This document shows, in pieces, positions 20,517 through 29,218 of a stretch of 64,000 nt of DNA. The stretch comes from Gordonia westfalica (GTDB lineage Bacteria > Actinomycetota > Actinomycetes > Mycobacteriales > Mycobacteriaceae), in assembly GCF_900105725.1 (NCBI RefSeq), contig NZ_FNLM01000034.1, forward strand, positions 620,001 through 684,000, given 5' to 3'. The notes under the pieces are model-generated. The model was not told where the DNA came from. It ran no database searches and saw only the letters and a list, made by a program, of their open reading frames with translations. The position numbers were made by a program, and so were the translations under genes. The stretch's first letter is position 1. The number at the start of each line of letters is the position of its first letter.

Positions 20517-22213
20517 CGCACAGTCCCCTTCTCACTGGTGGACTCGTCGGCGCGGGCCGCTCCCGCTCCGACGCCGACGGTCTCGGCCTGGCGGCGAGCC
20601 GCGACCTTGCGTTCGCGGGCCACCTCGGTGATGGCCCCGAGGCCGTTGACACTCGGCTTGGACAGGAACGACGACCGGCTGGCGTACACCACGAGCGGGT
20701 GGGTCACCAGGAACACGACCATGACGTCGAGGATCGTGGTGAGGCCGAGTGTGAACGCGAAGCCGCGCACCTCGCCGATCGCGAGGATGTAGATCACCGC
20801 GGCGGCGATGAAGCTGACCGCGTTACCCGACCAGATGGTGCGGCGGGCACTGGCCCAACCGCGTGGCACGGCCGAGCGGAAGCTACGGCCCTCCCGCATC
20901 TCGTCCTTGATCCGTTCGAAGTAGACGACGAAGGAGTCCGCGGTCATACCGATACCGATGATCAGACCGGCGATGCCCGCTAGGTCGAGGGTGAACCCGA
21001 TCCAGCGTCCGAGCAGCACGATGATGCCGTAGACCATCGCACCGGCGAGCACCAGCGAGAGCATCGTCAGGATGCCCAGCATCCGGTAGTAGGCCAACGC
21101 GTAGATCAACACCGCGACGAGTCCGATCGCGCCGGCCAGCAGACCGGCCTTCAGCGACGAGAGACCCAGTGTCGCCGAAACGGTCTCGGCGTCGGAGGCG
21201 TTGAACGACAGCGGCAGCGAACCGTACTTCAGCACGTTCGCGAGCTCGTTGGACGACTTCTCGGTGAACGGGTCGGCACTGCTGCCGCTGATGCGGGTCT
21301 GGCCGCCCGGGATCGGCTCGTTGATCGCCGGCGCCGACACGACCGCGGAGTCGAGGGTGAACGCGGTCTGCGTGCGGTTCGGGGCCTCCTGGGCGGTGTA
21401 CTTCGGCCAGAAATCGGCAGCCTTGCCCTTGAACTCGAGGGTGACCACCCACTCACCGGTCTGCGGGTCGGTGCCGGCGGAGGCGTCCTTGATGTCGCGG
21501 CCGTCGATGATCTGCGGCCCGAGGAGGTAGACCTCCTTGCCGTCGGTGGAACAGGCCACCAGGTACTGATCGGGCAGGTCGTTGCCCCGGAGCGGATCGT
21601 TGGCTTCCGGCGAGCAGTCCATCTTCGCCATCTGCTCCTGCAGCGCCGCGAGCTGTTCCTGCTTCGCGTCGCCGGGCGCCTGGCGGATCTTGCGCTGTTC
21701 GGCGATCGCCACCGCGGCCACCTCGGTGGGCATCGCGGTGTTCTGCTGGTCGGACTGGTCCTCGGGCTTCGGCGGCTGCGGGGTCGCCGCGATGGCGCCG
21801 ATCACAGGCCGCACGTACAGACGCGCGGTCTGGCTCAGCGACTTGGCCTGCGCGCCGTCCTCGCCGGGCACGGTGATCACCAGGTTGTTGCCGGTGACGA
21901 CCACCTCGGAGCCGGAGACACCGAGGCCGTTCACACGCTGTTCGATGATCTGTTTGGCCTGATCCAGCTGCTGCCGGGTCGGCTCCTTGCCGTCCTCGGT
22001 GCGCGCGGTCAGCGTGACACGGGTACCGCCCTGCAGGTCGATGCCCAGCTTGGGTTCGAGGGTCTGAGGACCGGTGAAGTAGATGAGTCCGTACACGATG
22101 GCGAGCAGGCCGAGGAAGGCCACGAGCGGACGCCACGGCGGGATCTCACGACTCGGTCGCGACCGCTTCGCGGCGGGCTTACCCGCCATTGCAGTCGAAC
22201 GAGGAGTTGTCAC
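20513..22213 (-). CDS. secD: Protein translocase subunit SecD
   Basis: A 566-residue membrane protein. An N-terminal helix is followed by [13 protein letters not shown], a large extracytoplasmic P1 domain interrupted by a low-complexity Gln/Pro/Lys insertion, and five C-terminal helices with [19 protein letters not shown]. The GTG at 22213 is preceded by GGAG; an alternative ATG lies 24 nt downstream. SecD and SecF overlap by 4 bp. yajC is upstream but separated by ~190 bp containing two strong hairpins. Confidence 0.96.
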   Translation of the reverse strand: MTTPRSTAMAGKPAAKRSRPSREIPPWRPLVAFLGLLAIVYGLIYFTGPQTLEPKLGIDLQGGTRVTLTARTEDGKEPTRQQLDQAKQIIEQRVNGLGVSGSEVVVTGNNLVITVPGEDGAQAKSLSQTARLYVRPVIGAIAATPQPPKPEDQSDQQNTAMPTEVAAVAIAEQRKIRQAPGDAKQEQLAALQEQMAKMDCSPEANDPLRGNDLPDQYLVACSTDGKEVYLLGPQIIDGRDIKDASAGTDPQTGEWVVTLEFKGKAADFWPKYTAQEAPNRTQTAFTLDSAVVSAPAINEPIPGGQTRISGSSADPFTEKSSNELANVLKYGSLPLSFNASDAETVSATLGLSSLKAGLLAGAIGLVAVLIYALAYYRMLGILTMLSLVLAGAMVYGIIVLLGRWIGFTLDLAGIAGLIIGIGMTADSFVVYFERIKDEMREGRSFRSAVPRGWASARRTIWSGNAVSFIAAAVIYILAIGEVRGFAFTLGLTTILDVMVVFLVTHPLVVYASRSSFLSKPSVNGLGAITEVARERKVAARRQAETVGVGAGAARADESTSEKGTVR

Positions 22214-22283
22214 AGCTGTTCAGGCTCCTTTGGGAACGTCAACCGGCCGAGGGTGCTCGGACCGCATGACCCACCGACTCCGA

Positions 22284-22329
22284 AGGTCTGCGTGCGCAGC
22301 GCCGAGACCACAGCGGGGCACGCAGACCT
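22284..22329 (-). terminator. Long-stem hairpin between yajC and secD
   Basis: A perfect 12-bp stem (22284-22295 with 22318-22329) with a 22-nt loop that includes further GC-rich sequence. It has no T-run, so it could be an attenuator or RNA-stability element rather than a terminator. Confidence 0.45.
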
Positions 22330-22365
22330 CGGCGAGACAGGCGATGCGCGGGAGGTGGGCAGGAG

Positions 22366-22392
22366 GCGCCGCGCCGTCCGACGGCGCGGCGC
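22366..22392 (-). terminator. GC-rich hairpin directly after yajC
   Basis: A perfect 12-bp G/C-rich stem (22366-22377 with 22381-22392) with a 3-nt loop, starting 11 nt past the yajC stop. Its position suits a terminator or processing site that would lower read-through into secDF. Confidence 0.5.
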
Positions 22393-22403
22393 AGCTCCGG
22401 GGA

Positions 22404-22790
22404 CTACTTGTCGGTGTCGCGCGCGTCGTCGGTCGACGGCTTGTCCAGGCTCACCGAATCCGCATCGTCGGCGTAGGCGTCGTACTCGTCCTCCGGCGCG
22501 GTGTGGCCGGGGTAGGTGGCAGCGGCCTCATCGGTGGGGATGACGCGCATGATCGCGAGGCGGTTCCAGCGGGTGACCACACCGGTGGCGATCTCCACGT
22601 CGACGAAGTCGGACGACGCCGCATCGATGACGGTGCCGAAGAGGCCCGAGGTCAGCTGGATGCGCGTACCCGTGGACACCGAGTTCTGCATGTCCTGCAT
22701 CTCGGCCGCGCGCTTCTTCTGCTTCCGCATCGACAAGAACATGAAGCCGGCGAGCAGTGCCAGCAAGAGGGGGAAGAGCAAAGCGTCCAT
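22404..22790 (-). CDS. yajC: Preprotein translocase subunit YajC
   Basis: A 128-residue protein with one N-terminal transmembrane helix (LLFPLLLALLAGFMFLSM) then RKQKKRAAEM and the conserved YajC core (GTRIQLTSGLFGTVIDA). An acidic tail follows. YajC associates with SecDF. The context (ruvCAB upstream, secDF downstream) is the usual bacterial arrangement. A weak ribosome binding site (AAAGGA) lies about 13 nt before the ATG. The 169 bp between it and ruvB show no further gene. Confidence 0.95.
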   Translation of the reverse strand: MDALLFPLLLALLAGFMFLSMRKQKKRAAEMQDMQNSVSTGTRIQLTSGLFGTVIDAASSDFVDVEIATGVVTRWNRLAIMRVIPTDEAAATYPGHTAPEDEYDAYADDADSVSLDKPSTDDARDTDK

Positions 22791-22959
22791 GGGAAAGAGT
22801 CAGTCCTTTGTGTTTCGGGGTGTACCGCGTGAGCCGACACCCCACGCCGATGGGCGTGAGGCGAGCAGATGGCCACGCTGTGCTCCACACAGTGTGCCAC
22901 GTCCGCCGGCGAGAGCATCCCCGCAGGTGGTGCGCAGAGTCACACCACGCGGATGGAGG

Positions 22960-24045
22960 TCACAGGTCGTCGAACATCGAATCGGCCCCGATGTCCCGGG
23001 GACGGGCGCCGAAGGAGGCGTTCATCGCGCCCGCGGGCGGGGTCAGACCGAGGTGATGCCAGGCCGCCGCGGTGGCGACCCGCCCCCGCGGGGTGCGGGC
23101 GATCATCCCCGCCCGGACGAGGAACGGTTCGCAGACCTCTTCGACGGTCGCGGGCTCCTCGCCGACCGCCACGGCCAGGGTCGACACCCCTACCGGTCCC
23201 CCGCCGAATGCCCGGATCAGGGCGTCGAGGACGGCGCGGTCGAGGCGGTCGAAGCCGAGTTGGTCCACGTCGTAGACGGCGAGCGCGGCCCGGGCGACGT
23301 CGACGGTGATCGAACCGTCGCCGCGGACCTCGGCGTAGTCACGGACCCGCCGGAGCAGGCGGTTCGCGATTCGCGGTGTGCCGCGCGAGCGGCGGGCGAT
23401 CTCCGCGGAGGCGTCGGGACCCAGTTCGATGCCGAGGATGCCGGCGGACCGGTTGAGCACCCGGACGAGTTCGGCGGGCTCGTAGAACTCCATGTGCGCG
23501 GTGAACCCGAAGCGATCGCGCAGCGGACCGGTCAGCGATCCGGACCTGGTGGTGGCGCCGACCAGGGTGAACGGGGCGACGTCGAGTGGGATTGAGGTGG
23601 CGCCGGGCCCCTTGCCGACCACGACGTCGACGCGGAAGTCCTCCATCGCGAGGTACAGCATCTCCTCGGCGGGACGGGCGATGCGGTGGATCTCGTCGAT
23701 GAACAGGACGTCGCCCTCGACGAGGTTGGACAGCATGGCCGCGAGATCACCGGCGCGTTCGAGTGCCGGTCCCGACGTGACGCGGATCGCGGCCCCCATC
23801 TCGGAGGCGATGATCATGGCGAGCGAGGTCTTGCCGAGTCCAGGTGGTCCGGACAGCAGGATGTGGTCGGGCGTGCCGCCACGACCCTTGGCTCCGTGCA
23901 GGACGAGTTCGAGCTGTTCGCGGACGCGCGGCTGGCCGATGAAGTCGGCCAGCGAGCGGGGCCGTAGGCCGGCGTCGAGGTCACCGTCGGAGCGCACCGG
24001 CGTCGCGCTGACCTCGCGTTCCCCGAAATCGTCGGGGTCGTCCAT
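22960..24045 (-). CDS. ruvB: Holliday junction branch migration ATPase RuvB
   Basis: A 361-residue AAA+ motor that drives branch migration with RuvA. It shows [14 protein letters not shown], Walker A (GPPGLGKTS), Walker B (LFIDEIHR), sensor GATTRSGSL, the arginine finger region (LRDRFG) and a C-terminal winged helix. The ATG at 24045 shares one base with the ruvA stop (TGATG); a GTG three bases upstream (24048) would add one residue. It is the last gene of ruvCAB, expected to be DNA-damage inducible. Confidence 0.96.
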   Translation of the reverse strand: MDDPDDFGEREVSATPVRSDGDLDAGLRPRSLADFIGQPRVREQLELVLHGAKGRGGTPDHILLSGPPGLGKTSLAMIIASEMGAAIRVTSGPALERAGDLAAMLSNLVEGDVLFIDEIHRIARPAEEMLYLAMEDFRVDVVVGKGPGATSIPLDVAPFTLVGATTRSGSLTGPLRDRFGFTAHMEFYEPAELVRVLNRSAGILGIELGPDASAEIARRSRGTPRIANRLLRRVRDYAEVRGDGSITVDVARAALAVYDVDQLGFDRLDRAVLDALIRAFGGGPVGVSTLAVAVGEEPATVEEVCEPFLVRAGMIARTPRGRVATAAAWHHLGLTPPAGAMNASFGARPRDIGADSMFDDL

Positions 24046-24637
24046 CACGAGGCCTTGCCCAGCATCGCCAGGGAGCGCCGGAGCGCGGTGGACGCATCGG
24101 CGTCGGGATCGTCGGCAAGGACCGCGATGACCGCCTTCTCGGCGGGGCCTGCGGTGAATCCGAGTCCGACGAGTGCCTCGGCGACCTGCTCACGGATCCC
24201 GCCTGCGCCGACGGCGCCCGTGGCCGTCTCCGGCGCCGGGCGGTCGACCTTGTCCCGGAGTTCGACGCAGAGCCGTTCGGCGACGCGTTTGCCGATCCCC
24301 GGCACCGATGTCAGCGCCTTGGTGTCGGAGTCGGCCAGGGCACGCCGCAACGCATCCGGTTCGAGGACCGCGAGCGTCGCCATCGCCAGCCGGGGCCGAC
24401 GCCGGTGACCGTCTGCAGCAGCGCGAACAGCGCGCGGGCGTCGGGTTCGGTGAACCCGTACAGCGTCATCGAGTCCTCGCGGACGATCATCGAGGTCAAC
24501 AGCGTCGCCTCGTCGCCGCGACGCAGCCGCGACAGTGTGACCGGCGTCGCGAGTACCCGGTAACCGACTCCCGCACAGTCGATCACGGCGTGATCGAGGG
24601 CGATCTCGAGAACCGGACCGCGGACTGACGCGATCAT
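24045..24637 (-). pseudogene. ruvA: Holliday junction DNA helicase RuvA, interrupted by a frameshift
   Basis: Two overlapping frames together give a full RuvA of about 197 residues. The first ([20 protein letters not shown] to [10 protein letters not shown]) carries the OB domain and the first half of the helix-hairpin-helix. The second (from [19 protein letters not shown]) carries the second hairpin (SVPGIGKRVAERL) and the RuvB-binding domain. The junction is the GGGG run at 24392-24395; adding one base restores a single frame. The 593-bp span is one base short of a multiple of three. The flanking ruvC and ruvB genes are intact, so a sequencing or assembly error is the simplest explanation. 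It overlaps ruvC by ATGA. Confidence 0.88.
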
Positions 24638-25203
24638 GCGCGACTCCCCTCTCGTGCCTGGGCGATCCGCTGGCGATGCTTCGCGGCGGCCGCGTCGGCC
24701 TGTTTCTGCGCGGCTGCCATCCGCTCCATCATGGGTCCGCGCCAGCAGTGACAGATCGCGAGCGCGAGAGCGTCCGCGGCGTCGGCCGGCTTCGGCTTGG
24801 TCTGCATGCCGAGAATCCGCGTCACCATCGCGGTCACCTGTGCCTTGTCGGCACGACCGCTGCCGGTGACCGCGGCCTTGACCTCCGACGGCGTGTGGAA
24901 GCGGACGGGCACGTCACGCTGACTCGCGGCCAGCGCGATCACGCCGCCCGCCTGCGCGGTGCCCATCGCGGTCGACACCTGGTTCTGTGCGAACACGCGC
25001 TCGATGGCCACCACATCGGGTTGGTGGACGTCGAGCCAGTGGCACGCCGAGGTGTAGATCGCGAGCAGCCGCTCGGCCAGGTCCATGTCGCTCGGCGTGC
25101 GCACCACGTCCACGTCGAGTGCGGTCACCGACCTCCCACGACCCGACTCCACCAGCGCGATACCGCACCGCGTGAGACCCGGATCGACGCCCATGACGCG
25201 CAC
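24634..25203 (-). CDS. ruvC: Crossover junction endodeoxyribonuclease RuvC
   Basis: A 189-residue Holliday-junction resolvase. The catalytic Asp7 is in [11 protein letters not shown]; the glutamate in [15 protein letters not shown] and the C-terminal Asp motif ([13 protein letters not shown]) complete the acidic site. A Lys/Gln/Ala-rich helical tail follows. It is the first gene of ruvCAB and has an SOS box 52 bp upstream. Confidence 0.96.
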   Translation of the reverse strand: MRVMGVDPGLTRCGIALVESGRGRSVTALDVDVVRTPSDMDLAERLLAIYTSACHWLDVHQPDVVAIERVFAQNQVSTAMGTAQAGGVIALAASQRDVPVRFHTPSEVKAAVTGSGRADKAQVTAMVTRILGMQTKPKPADAADALALAICHCWRGPMMERMAAAQKQADAAAAKHRQRIAQAREGSRA

Positions 25204-25254
25204 GACAACCCTCCCAGGCGTCCGCAGCCCTCCCGGGCCTTGCGGACAAGTGTT

Positions 25255-25270
25255 ACGAACAATTGTTCGA
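25255..25270. promoter_or_regulatory. LexA/SOS box upstream of ruvCAB
   Basis: ACGAAC-AATT-GTTCGA on the plus strand reads TCGAAC-AATT-GTTCGT on the minus strand. It matches the actinobacterial LexA consensus TCGAAC-N4-GTTCGA at all but one base. It lies 52-67 bp before the ruvC start, next to a TAGAAT candidate -10. This is the known arrangement for damage-inducible ruvC in mycobacteria. Confidence 0.85.
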
Positions 25271-25332
25271 GATTCTATCGGGGAGGGCGGACAACTCCGA
25301 TGATCAACACGCCCTCACGAGGGCGCCGAGGA

Positions 25333-26088
25333 TCAGTCGTTCTCGAGCTCGGCGAGGACCTCGTCGCTGATGTCGACGTTGCTGTACACGTTCTGCACGT
25401 CGTCGGAGTCCTCGAGCGCGTCGATCAGCTTGAAGACCTTGCGCGCCCCGTCGGCGTCGACGGCGACCTCGACCGATGCCCGGAAGCTCGCCTCGGCCGA
25501 GTCGTAGTCGATACCGGCTTCCTGCAGGGCGCTGCGCACCGCGACCAGGTCGGTGGGTTCGCTGACGATCTCGAGGGTGTCGCCGAGGTCGGTGACCTCT
25601 TCGGCGCCGGCGTCGAGCACGGCCATCAGGACGTCGTCCTCGGACTGGTCGCCCTTCTCGAGGGTGACGACACCCTTGCGGGTGAACAGGTACGACACCG
25701 AACCCGGGTCGGCCATGTTGCCGCCGTTGCGGGTCATCGCGGTGCGGACCTCGCCGGCCGCGCGATTGCGGTTGTCGGTGAGGCACTCGATGAGGATCGC
25801 CACGCCGTTGGGGCCGTAGCCCTCGTACATGATGGTCTGCCAGTCGGCGCCGCCGGCCTCTTCACCGCCGCCGCGTTTGCGGGCGCGTTCGATGTTGTCG
25901 TTGGGCACCGACGACTTCTTCGCCTTCTGGATGGCGTCGAAGAGCGTGGGGTTGCCGGCCGGGTCACCACCGCCGGTACGCGCCGCCACCTCGATGTTCT
26001 TGATGAGCTTGGCGAACATCTTGCCGCGCTTGGCGTCGATGACCGCCTTCTTGTGCTTGGTGGTGGCCCATTTGGAATGGCCGCTCAT
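25333..26088 (-). CDS. yebC: YebC/PmpR family transcriptional regulator or translation factor
   Basis: A 251-residue protein of the YebC/TACO1 family: [67 protein letters not shown] and the acidic C-terminal domain are all recognisable. The start at 26088 is preceded by AAAGGA. Family members are described as DNA-binding regulators and, more recently, as factors that help ribosomes on difficult sequences; which applies here cannot be read from sequence. It lies beside ruvC, a common neighbourhood. The 144 bp upstream hold no gene. Confidence 0.93.
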   Translation of the reverse strand: MSGHSKWATTKHKKAVIDAKRGKMFAKLIKNIEVAARTGGGDPAGNPTLFDAIQKAKKSSVPNDNIERARKRGGGEEAGGADWQTIMYEGYGPNGVAILIECLTDNRNRAAGEVRTAMTRNGGNMADPGSVSYLFTRKGVVTLEKGDQSEDDVLMAVLDAGAEEVTDLGDTLEIVSEPTDLVAVRSALQEAGIDYDSAEASFRASVEVAVDADGARKVFKLIDALEDSDDVQNVYSNVDISDEVLAELEND

Positions 26089-26232
26089 GTCCGTCGCATC
26101 CTTTCCCGGTGCCGGTGCGCGGCGGGTGGGTGCCCGGCGCACGCATGCCGGGCCGCGGCCCCGCATCCGGCGATCCTCAAACCTGCCGACTGATGCCGCA
26201 GGCGCTTGCACTATCGCTGGTTCGGCACGATC

Positions 26233-26853
26233 TTACCGACGCACCATCTCCACGAAGTATTCATGTACGCGACGGTCGCCGGTCACTTCCGGATGAAACG
26301 ACGTCGCGAGCACATTCCCCTGGCGCACGGCGACGATCCTCCCCTCCGCCGGACCTTCCGGGACCCGGGCCAGGACCTCGACGTCGGGCGAGATCGATTC
26401 GACCCACGGGGCACGGATGAAGACCGCCCGCATCGGTTGCGCACCGTCGCGATCGGTGATGCCGACGAAGTCGAGATCGGTCTCGAAACTCTCCACCTGA
26501 CGGCCGAAAGCGTTGCGGCGCACCGTGATGTCGAGCGCGTCGAGGTGACGAGCGTCGGGTCGGGTGTCGAGGATGGTGGAGGCGAGCATGATCATGCCCG
26601 CGCAGGAACCGTATGCGGGCAGCCCGTTCCCGAGTCGCTCGACGAGCGGGTCGAAGAGGTCGAAGATGCCGAGCAGCTTGCTCATCGTCGTCGACTCCCC
26701 GCCGGGGATGACGATGCCGTCGATCTCGTCGAGTTCGACCGGACGCCGGATGGGCAGCACGTCGGCGCCGCTGGCCTGCAGGGCGTGGACGTGCTCGCGC
26801 ACGTCACCCTGCAGTGCGAGAACCCCGATCCGCGGCTGCGATCCGGCGCTCAC
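26233..26853 (-). CDS. pdxT: Pyridoxal 5'-phosphate synthase glutaminase subunit PdxT
   Basis: A 206-residue class I glutamine amidotransferase that supplies ammonia to PdxS for pyridoxal phosphate synthesis. [19 protein letters not shown], the nucleophile in YGSCAGMIM and the histidine-glutamate pair FHPEVTGD are intact. The GTG start overlaps the thioesterase stop (GTGA). Its partner pdxS lies 3.3 kb upstream, separated by tesB and a three-gene regulatory insert; in mycobacteria only a thioesterase separates them. Confidence 0.96.
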   Translation of the reverse strand: MSAGSQPRIGVLALQGDVREHVHALQASGADVLPIRRPVELDEIDGIVIPGGESTTMSKLLGIFDLFDPLVERLGNGLPAYGSCAGMIMLASTILDTRPDARHLDALDITVRRNAFGRQVESFETDLDFVGITDRDGAQPMRAVFIRAPWVESISPDVEVLARVPEGPAEGRIVAVRQGNVLATSFHPEVTGDRRVHEYFVEMVRR

Positions 26854-27704
26854 CGATCGGTCCGGGCGTGCTGGTCTTCGGGCATCACGCGACCGGTCCG
26901 GGCGAGTCCCTCCTGGGTGACCGCCGCGACCATGCGTCCCTGCCGGTCGAAGATCCGGCCCTGTGTCAGGGCGCGGCCACCATCGGCCGACGGCGAGGTC
27001 TGGTCATAGAGCAGCCAGTCGTCGACGCGGAACGGGCGCATGAACCACATCGCGTGGTCCAGGGAGGCGACCTGTGGGTTGACCTCGGGGTGCGGCACCC
27101 TCGACGACCCGAGGAGCGTCATGTCGCTCATGTAGGCGAGCGTTCCAACATGGAACACCGTGTCGGCCGGCAGCGGGTGGCGGTATCGGAACCAGACCCG
27201 TTGCTGCGCAGCGAGATACGGCGAGGTCACCATCTTCTCGGGCGGTACGATGCGGAGGTCGAAGTTGCGCCACTCCTTGAAGACCGCGCGCTCTTCCTCC
27301 GCGAGCTCGTCGAGACGGTCGTTGAGTTCTTCGGGGTCCGGCACCGGCGGCATGCGGTCCTGGTGTTCGTAGCCCTGGTCGGTGCGGACGTGGAACGACG
27401 CCGACATCATGAAGATCGCCTCGCCGTGCTGGATTCCGGTGACCCGCCGGGTGACGAAGGATCGGCCGTCGCGGATGCGGTCGACGAGGAACACGGCGGG
27501 GATGTCGGGGTCACCGGGCCGCAGGAAGTATCCGTGCAGCGAATGGACGTGGTGGTCGGCGTCGACCGTCCGCGTCGCCGACATCAGCGCCTGTCCGGCG
27601 ACCTGCCCGCCGAAGGTGCGCTGGAGGTGGCTCGGGAACGCACCACCCCGGTAGATGTCGGTCTCGATCCGCTCGACCTGGAGTATGTCCTCGATGGCTG
27701 CCAC
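26850..27704 (-). CDS. tesB: Acyl-CoA thioesterase II (TesB-like)
   Basis: A 284-residue double hot-dog acyl-CoA thioesterase. [34 protein letters not shown] and the second-half segment [18 protein letters not shown] (Asp of the Asp/Thr/Gln site) are typical. The GTG at 27704 is chosen because it gives the family length and lies 7 nt after an AATACT -10-like element (27712-27717), suggesting a leaderless mRNA. An in-frame start further upstream would add 18 unmatched residues. It overlaps pdxT by GTGA. Confidence 0.92.
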   Translation of the reverse strand: MAAIEDILQVERIETDIYRGGAFPSHLQRTFGGQVAGQALMSATRTVDADHHVHSLHGYFLRPGDPDIPAVFLVDRIRDGRSFVTRRVTGIQHGEAIFMMSASFHVRTDQGYEHQDRMPPVPDPEELNDRLDELAEEERAVFKEWRNFDLRIVPPEKMVTSPYLAAQQRVWFRYRHPLPADTVFHVGTLAYMSDMTLLGSSRVPHPEVNPQVASLDHAMWFMRPFRVDDWLLYDQTSPSADGGRALTQGRIFDRQGRMVAAVTQEGLARTGRVMPEDQHARTDR

Positions 27705-27774
27705 GCCGACCAGTATTCCGCACGGGGTGACCCGGCCGTAGGCCGACCACGGTGTCACCGGCCCGAGGCCGGCC

Positions 27775-28254
27775 TCACAGCTCGTCGAGCGTCATGATCC
27801 CGTCCTGGATGGCACGGGCCACGAGCGACGCCTTGGTGGGCGCGGGACGACCGATCTCGGCGTACTTGGCGCGGATGCGGGTCAGGTGGGTGTTGACCGT
27901 GCCCAGCGAGATGTAGAGCTCCTGCGCGACGGCGGGCTTGGAGTCGACGAGCATCCAGGTCCGCAGCACCTCGACCTCGCGGGAGGTGAGGTTCGGCTTG
28001 GCGCGACCGGCGGCCGCCTCGGCGGTCACCGGGGTCTCCGCGGCCGGCATCGGCGAGGCGACGCGGTGCAGGTGGGGGTGACCGGGGCGCAGGCCGAGTC
28101 CGGGCTGCGTCTGGCGGGAAACCTGCCCGGGCAGAGGCATCCGGCGGGCCGCGAGACGGGCCAGGGCCTCCTGACGACGGGCCTGGGCCTCGGCGTCGCG
28201 TCGAGCGTTGATCTGGCGCAGGTGCTGGGGGGCCTGGTGGGCGATCGCAGTCAT
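27775..28254 (-). CDS. LuxR-type helix-turn-helix regulator
   Basis: A 159-residue protein whose C-terminal ~70 residues form a LuxR/FixJ-type DNA-binding domain (LTSREVEVLRTWMLVDSKP, LYISLGTVNTHLTRIRAKY). The N-terminal half is an Arg/Ala/Gln-rich helix and a Pro-rich linker without a receiver or ligand-binding domain, so the signal input is unclear. The ATG at 28254 has AGAGGAAG about 7 nt upstream; an ATG at 28275 is less well placed. Two tandem inverted repeats lie upstream and may be its own binding sites. The gene follows PP2C and FHA genes on the same strand. Confidence 0.85.
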   Translation of the reverse strand: MTAIAHQAPQHLRQINARRDAEAQARRQEALARLAARRMPLPGQVSRQTQPGLGLRPGHPHLHRVASPMPAAETPVTAEAAAGRAKPNLTSREVEVLRTWMLVDSKPAVAQELYISLGTVNTHLTRIRAKYAEIGRPAPTKASLVARAIQDGIMTLDEL

Positions 28255-28321
28255 GTGTGCTTCCTCTTCACTCATCGAACCGGGTGGTCTGTGCCGGTTC
28301 TCCTCCGGCGATGAGATGAAG

Positions 28322-28327
28322 ATTATG
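28322..28327 (-). promoter_or_regulatory. Candidate -10 element for the LuxR-type gene
   Basis: CATAAT on the minus strand, 68 nt before the ATG at 28254. If used, transcription would start near 28315, leaving a ~60-nt leader. No strong -35 element is visible, as expected for an activator-dependent promoter. Confidence 0.4.
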
Positions 28328-28348
28328 GGCGTTTCGCGCCCCGGTCGA

Positions 28349-28385
28349 TGGGGAGAACTCCCCACCGCATGGGGAGAACTACCCA
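28349..28385. promoter_or_regulatory. Tandem operator: two 16-bp inverted repeats 21 bp apart
   Basis: TGGGGAG-AA-CTCCCCA (28349-28364) is a perfect 7+2+7 inverted repeat. TGGGGAG-AA-CTACCCA (28370-28385) is a second copy with one mismatch. Their centres are exactly 21 bp apart, two DNA turns, so both face the same side. Relative to the start site inferred from the CATAAT element they are centred near -41 and -62, a classic activator arrangement. Confidence 0.65.
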
Positions 28386-28413
28386 TGCCATCAGTGCAGG
28401 TCAGGGTGCCGCG

Positions 28414-29205
28414 TCAGCCGGCGGCGTTCTTCGCCGCCTCCGCGTCGATGAGCGGGAGGTCCTCGCGGGTCACGATGCGCGAGGACACCGCGTACTCGAC
28501 GAGCTTGGTCCGGCGATTGCTGGCGAGTTTGCCACCGCCGCCCCGCATCCCGCTGACGCCGAGCTGATCGAGCTTGTCGCAGACGTTGTCGAGCTTGCGG
28601 TTGAACTTGGTCAGCGGCCAGCCGAGGCGTCGGGCGGCCTGTGCCGAGGACGGGATCGACGAGGCGCCGGTCCCCTCGCGCCGCAGGATCTCCTCCGCCA
28701 GCACGACGATCAGCAGCTTCTGGCTCTCGGTCAGGGTCGGCACGCCCTGGGTGGTGTGGCCGCCGCTGAACTCCGGACGGGTCACCGACTTCACCTGCGG
28801 CGCACGCGCGAACACACTCAGCTCATAGGTGGTGGGACCGGCGGTGAACACGATGGTCGTCTCGCCGAACACCAGCGGCATGCGTGCCCCCGGTCCGAGG
28901 GTTGCGGAGAACCCGACGTCGCCCGCCGACACGCTCGCCGACAGGTGGGTACCCAGATTGGTCAGCCACCACAGCCCGTTTTCGTTGTGCACCACCAGGA
29001 ATCGGCGGTGGAGATACGGGTTGTCGTCGATGGAGAGGTCGGCCTCGCGCCCGATGAAGAAGCGCCGATCGGCGTCGAGCGCCGTGCGCTCACCGCAGTA
29101 TTCGACGAAGGTGGCGGCGGCATCCGGGTCGGGAGTTGCATCCGCCGGCGTGGCATCGGGAACCCCGGAGTGGTCGTACACCGCGGGGTCGTGACCTGGG
29201 GTCAT
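28414..29205 (-). CDS. FHA-domain protein with C-terminal helical/HTH-like domain
   Basis: A 263-residue cytoplasmic protein. Residues ~32-130 form a forkhead-associated domain: FIGREADLSID, LHRRFLVVHNENGLWWL and NLGT contain the Gly-Arg, Ser/His-Arg and Asn-x-Gly positions used to bind phosphothreonine. Residues ~155-263 (LTESQKLLIVVLAEEILRRE, AARRLGWPLTKFNRKLDNVC, KLASNRRTKLVEYAVSS) look like a winged-helix-type DNA-binding domain. The ATG at 29205 has GAGGTGA close upstream. It lies 13 bp after a PP2C phosphatase gene, implying phosphorylation-controlled function. No Ser/Thr kinase is encoded in the window. The DNA-binding role is inference. Confidence 0.85.
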   Translation of the reverse strand: MTPGHDPAVYDHSGVPDATPADATPDPDAAATFVEYCGERTALDADRRFFIGREADLSIDDNPYLHRRFLVVHNENGLWWLTNLGTHLSASVSAGDVGFSATLGPGARMPLVFGETTIVFTAGPTTYELSVFARAPQVKSVTRPEFSGGHTTQGVPTLTESQKLLIVVLAEEILRREGTGASSIPSSAQAARRLGWPLTKFNRKLDNVCDKLDQLGVSGMRGGGGKLASNRRTKLVEYAVSSRIVTREDLPLIDAEAAKNAAG

Positions 29206-29218
29206 CAGATCACCTCGT

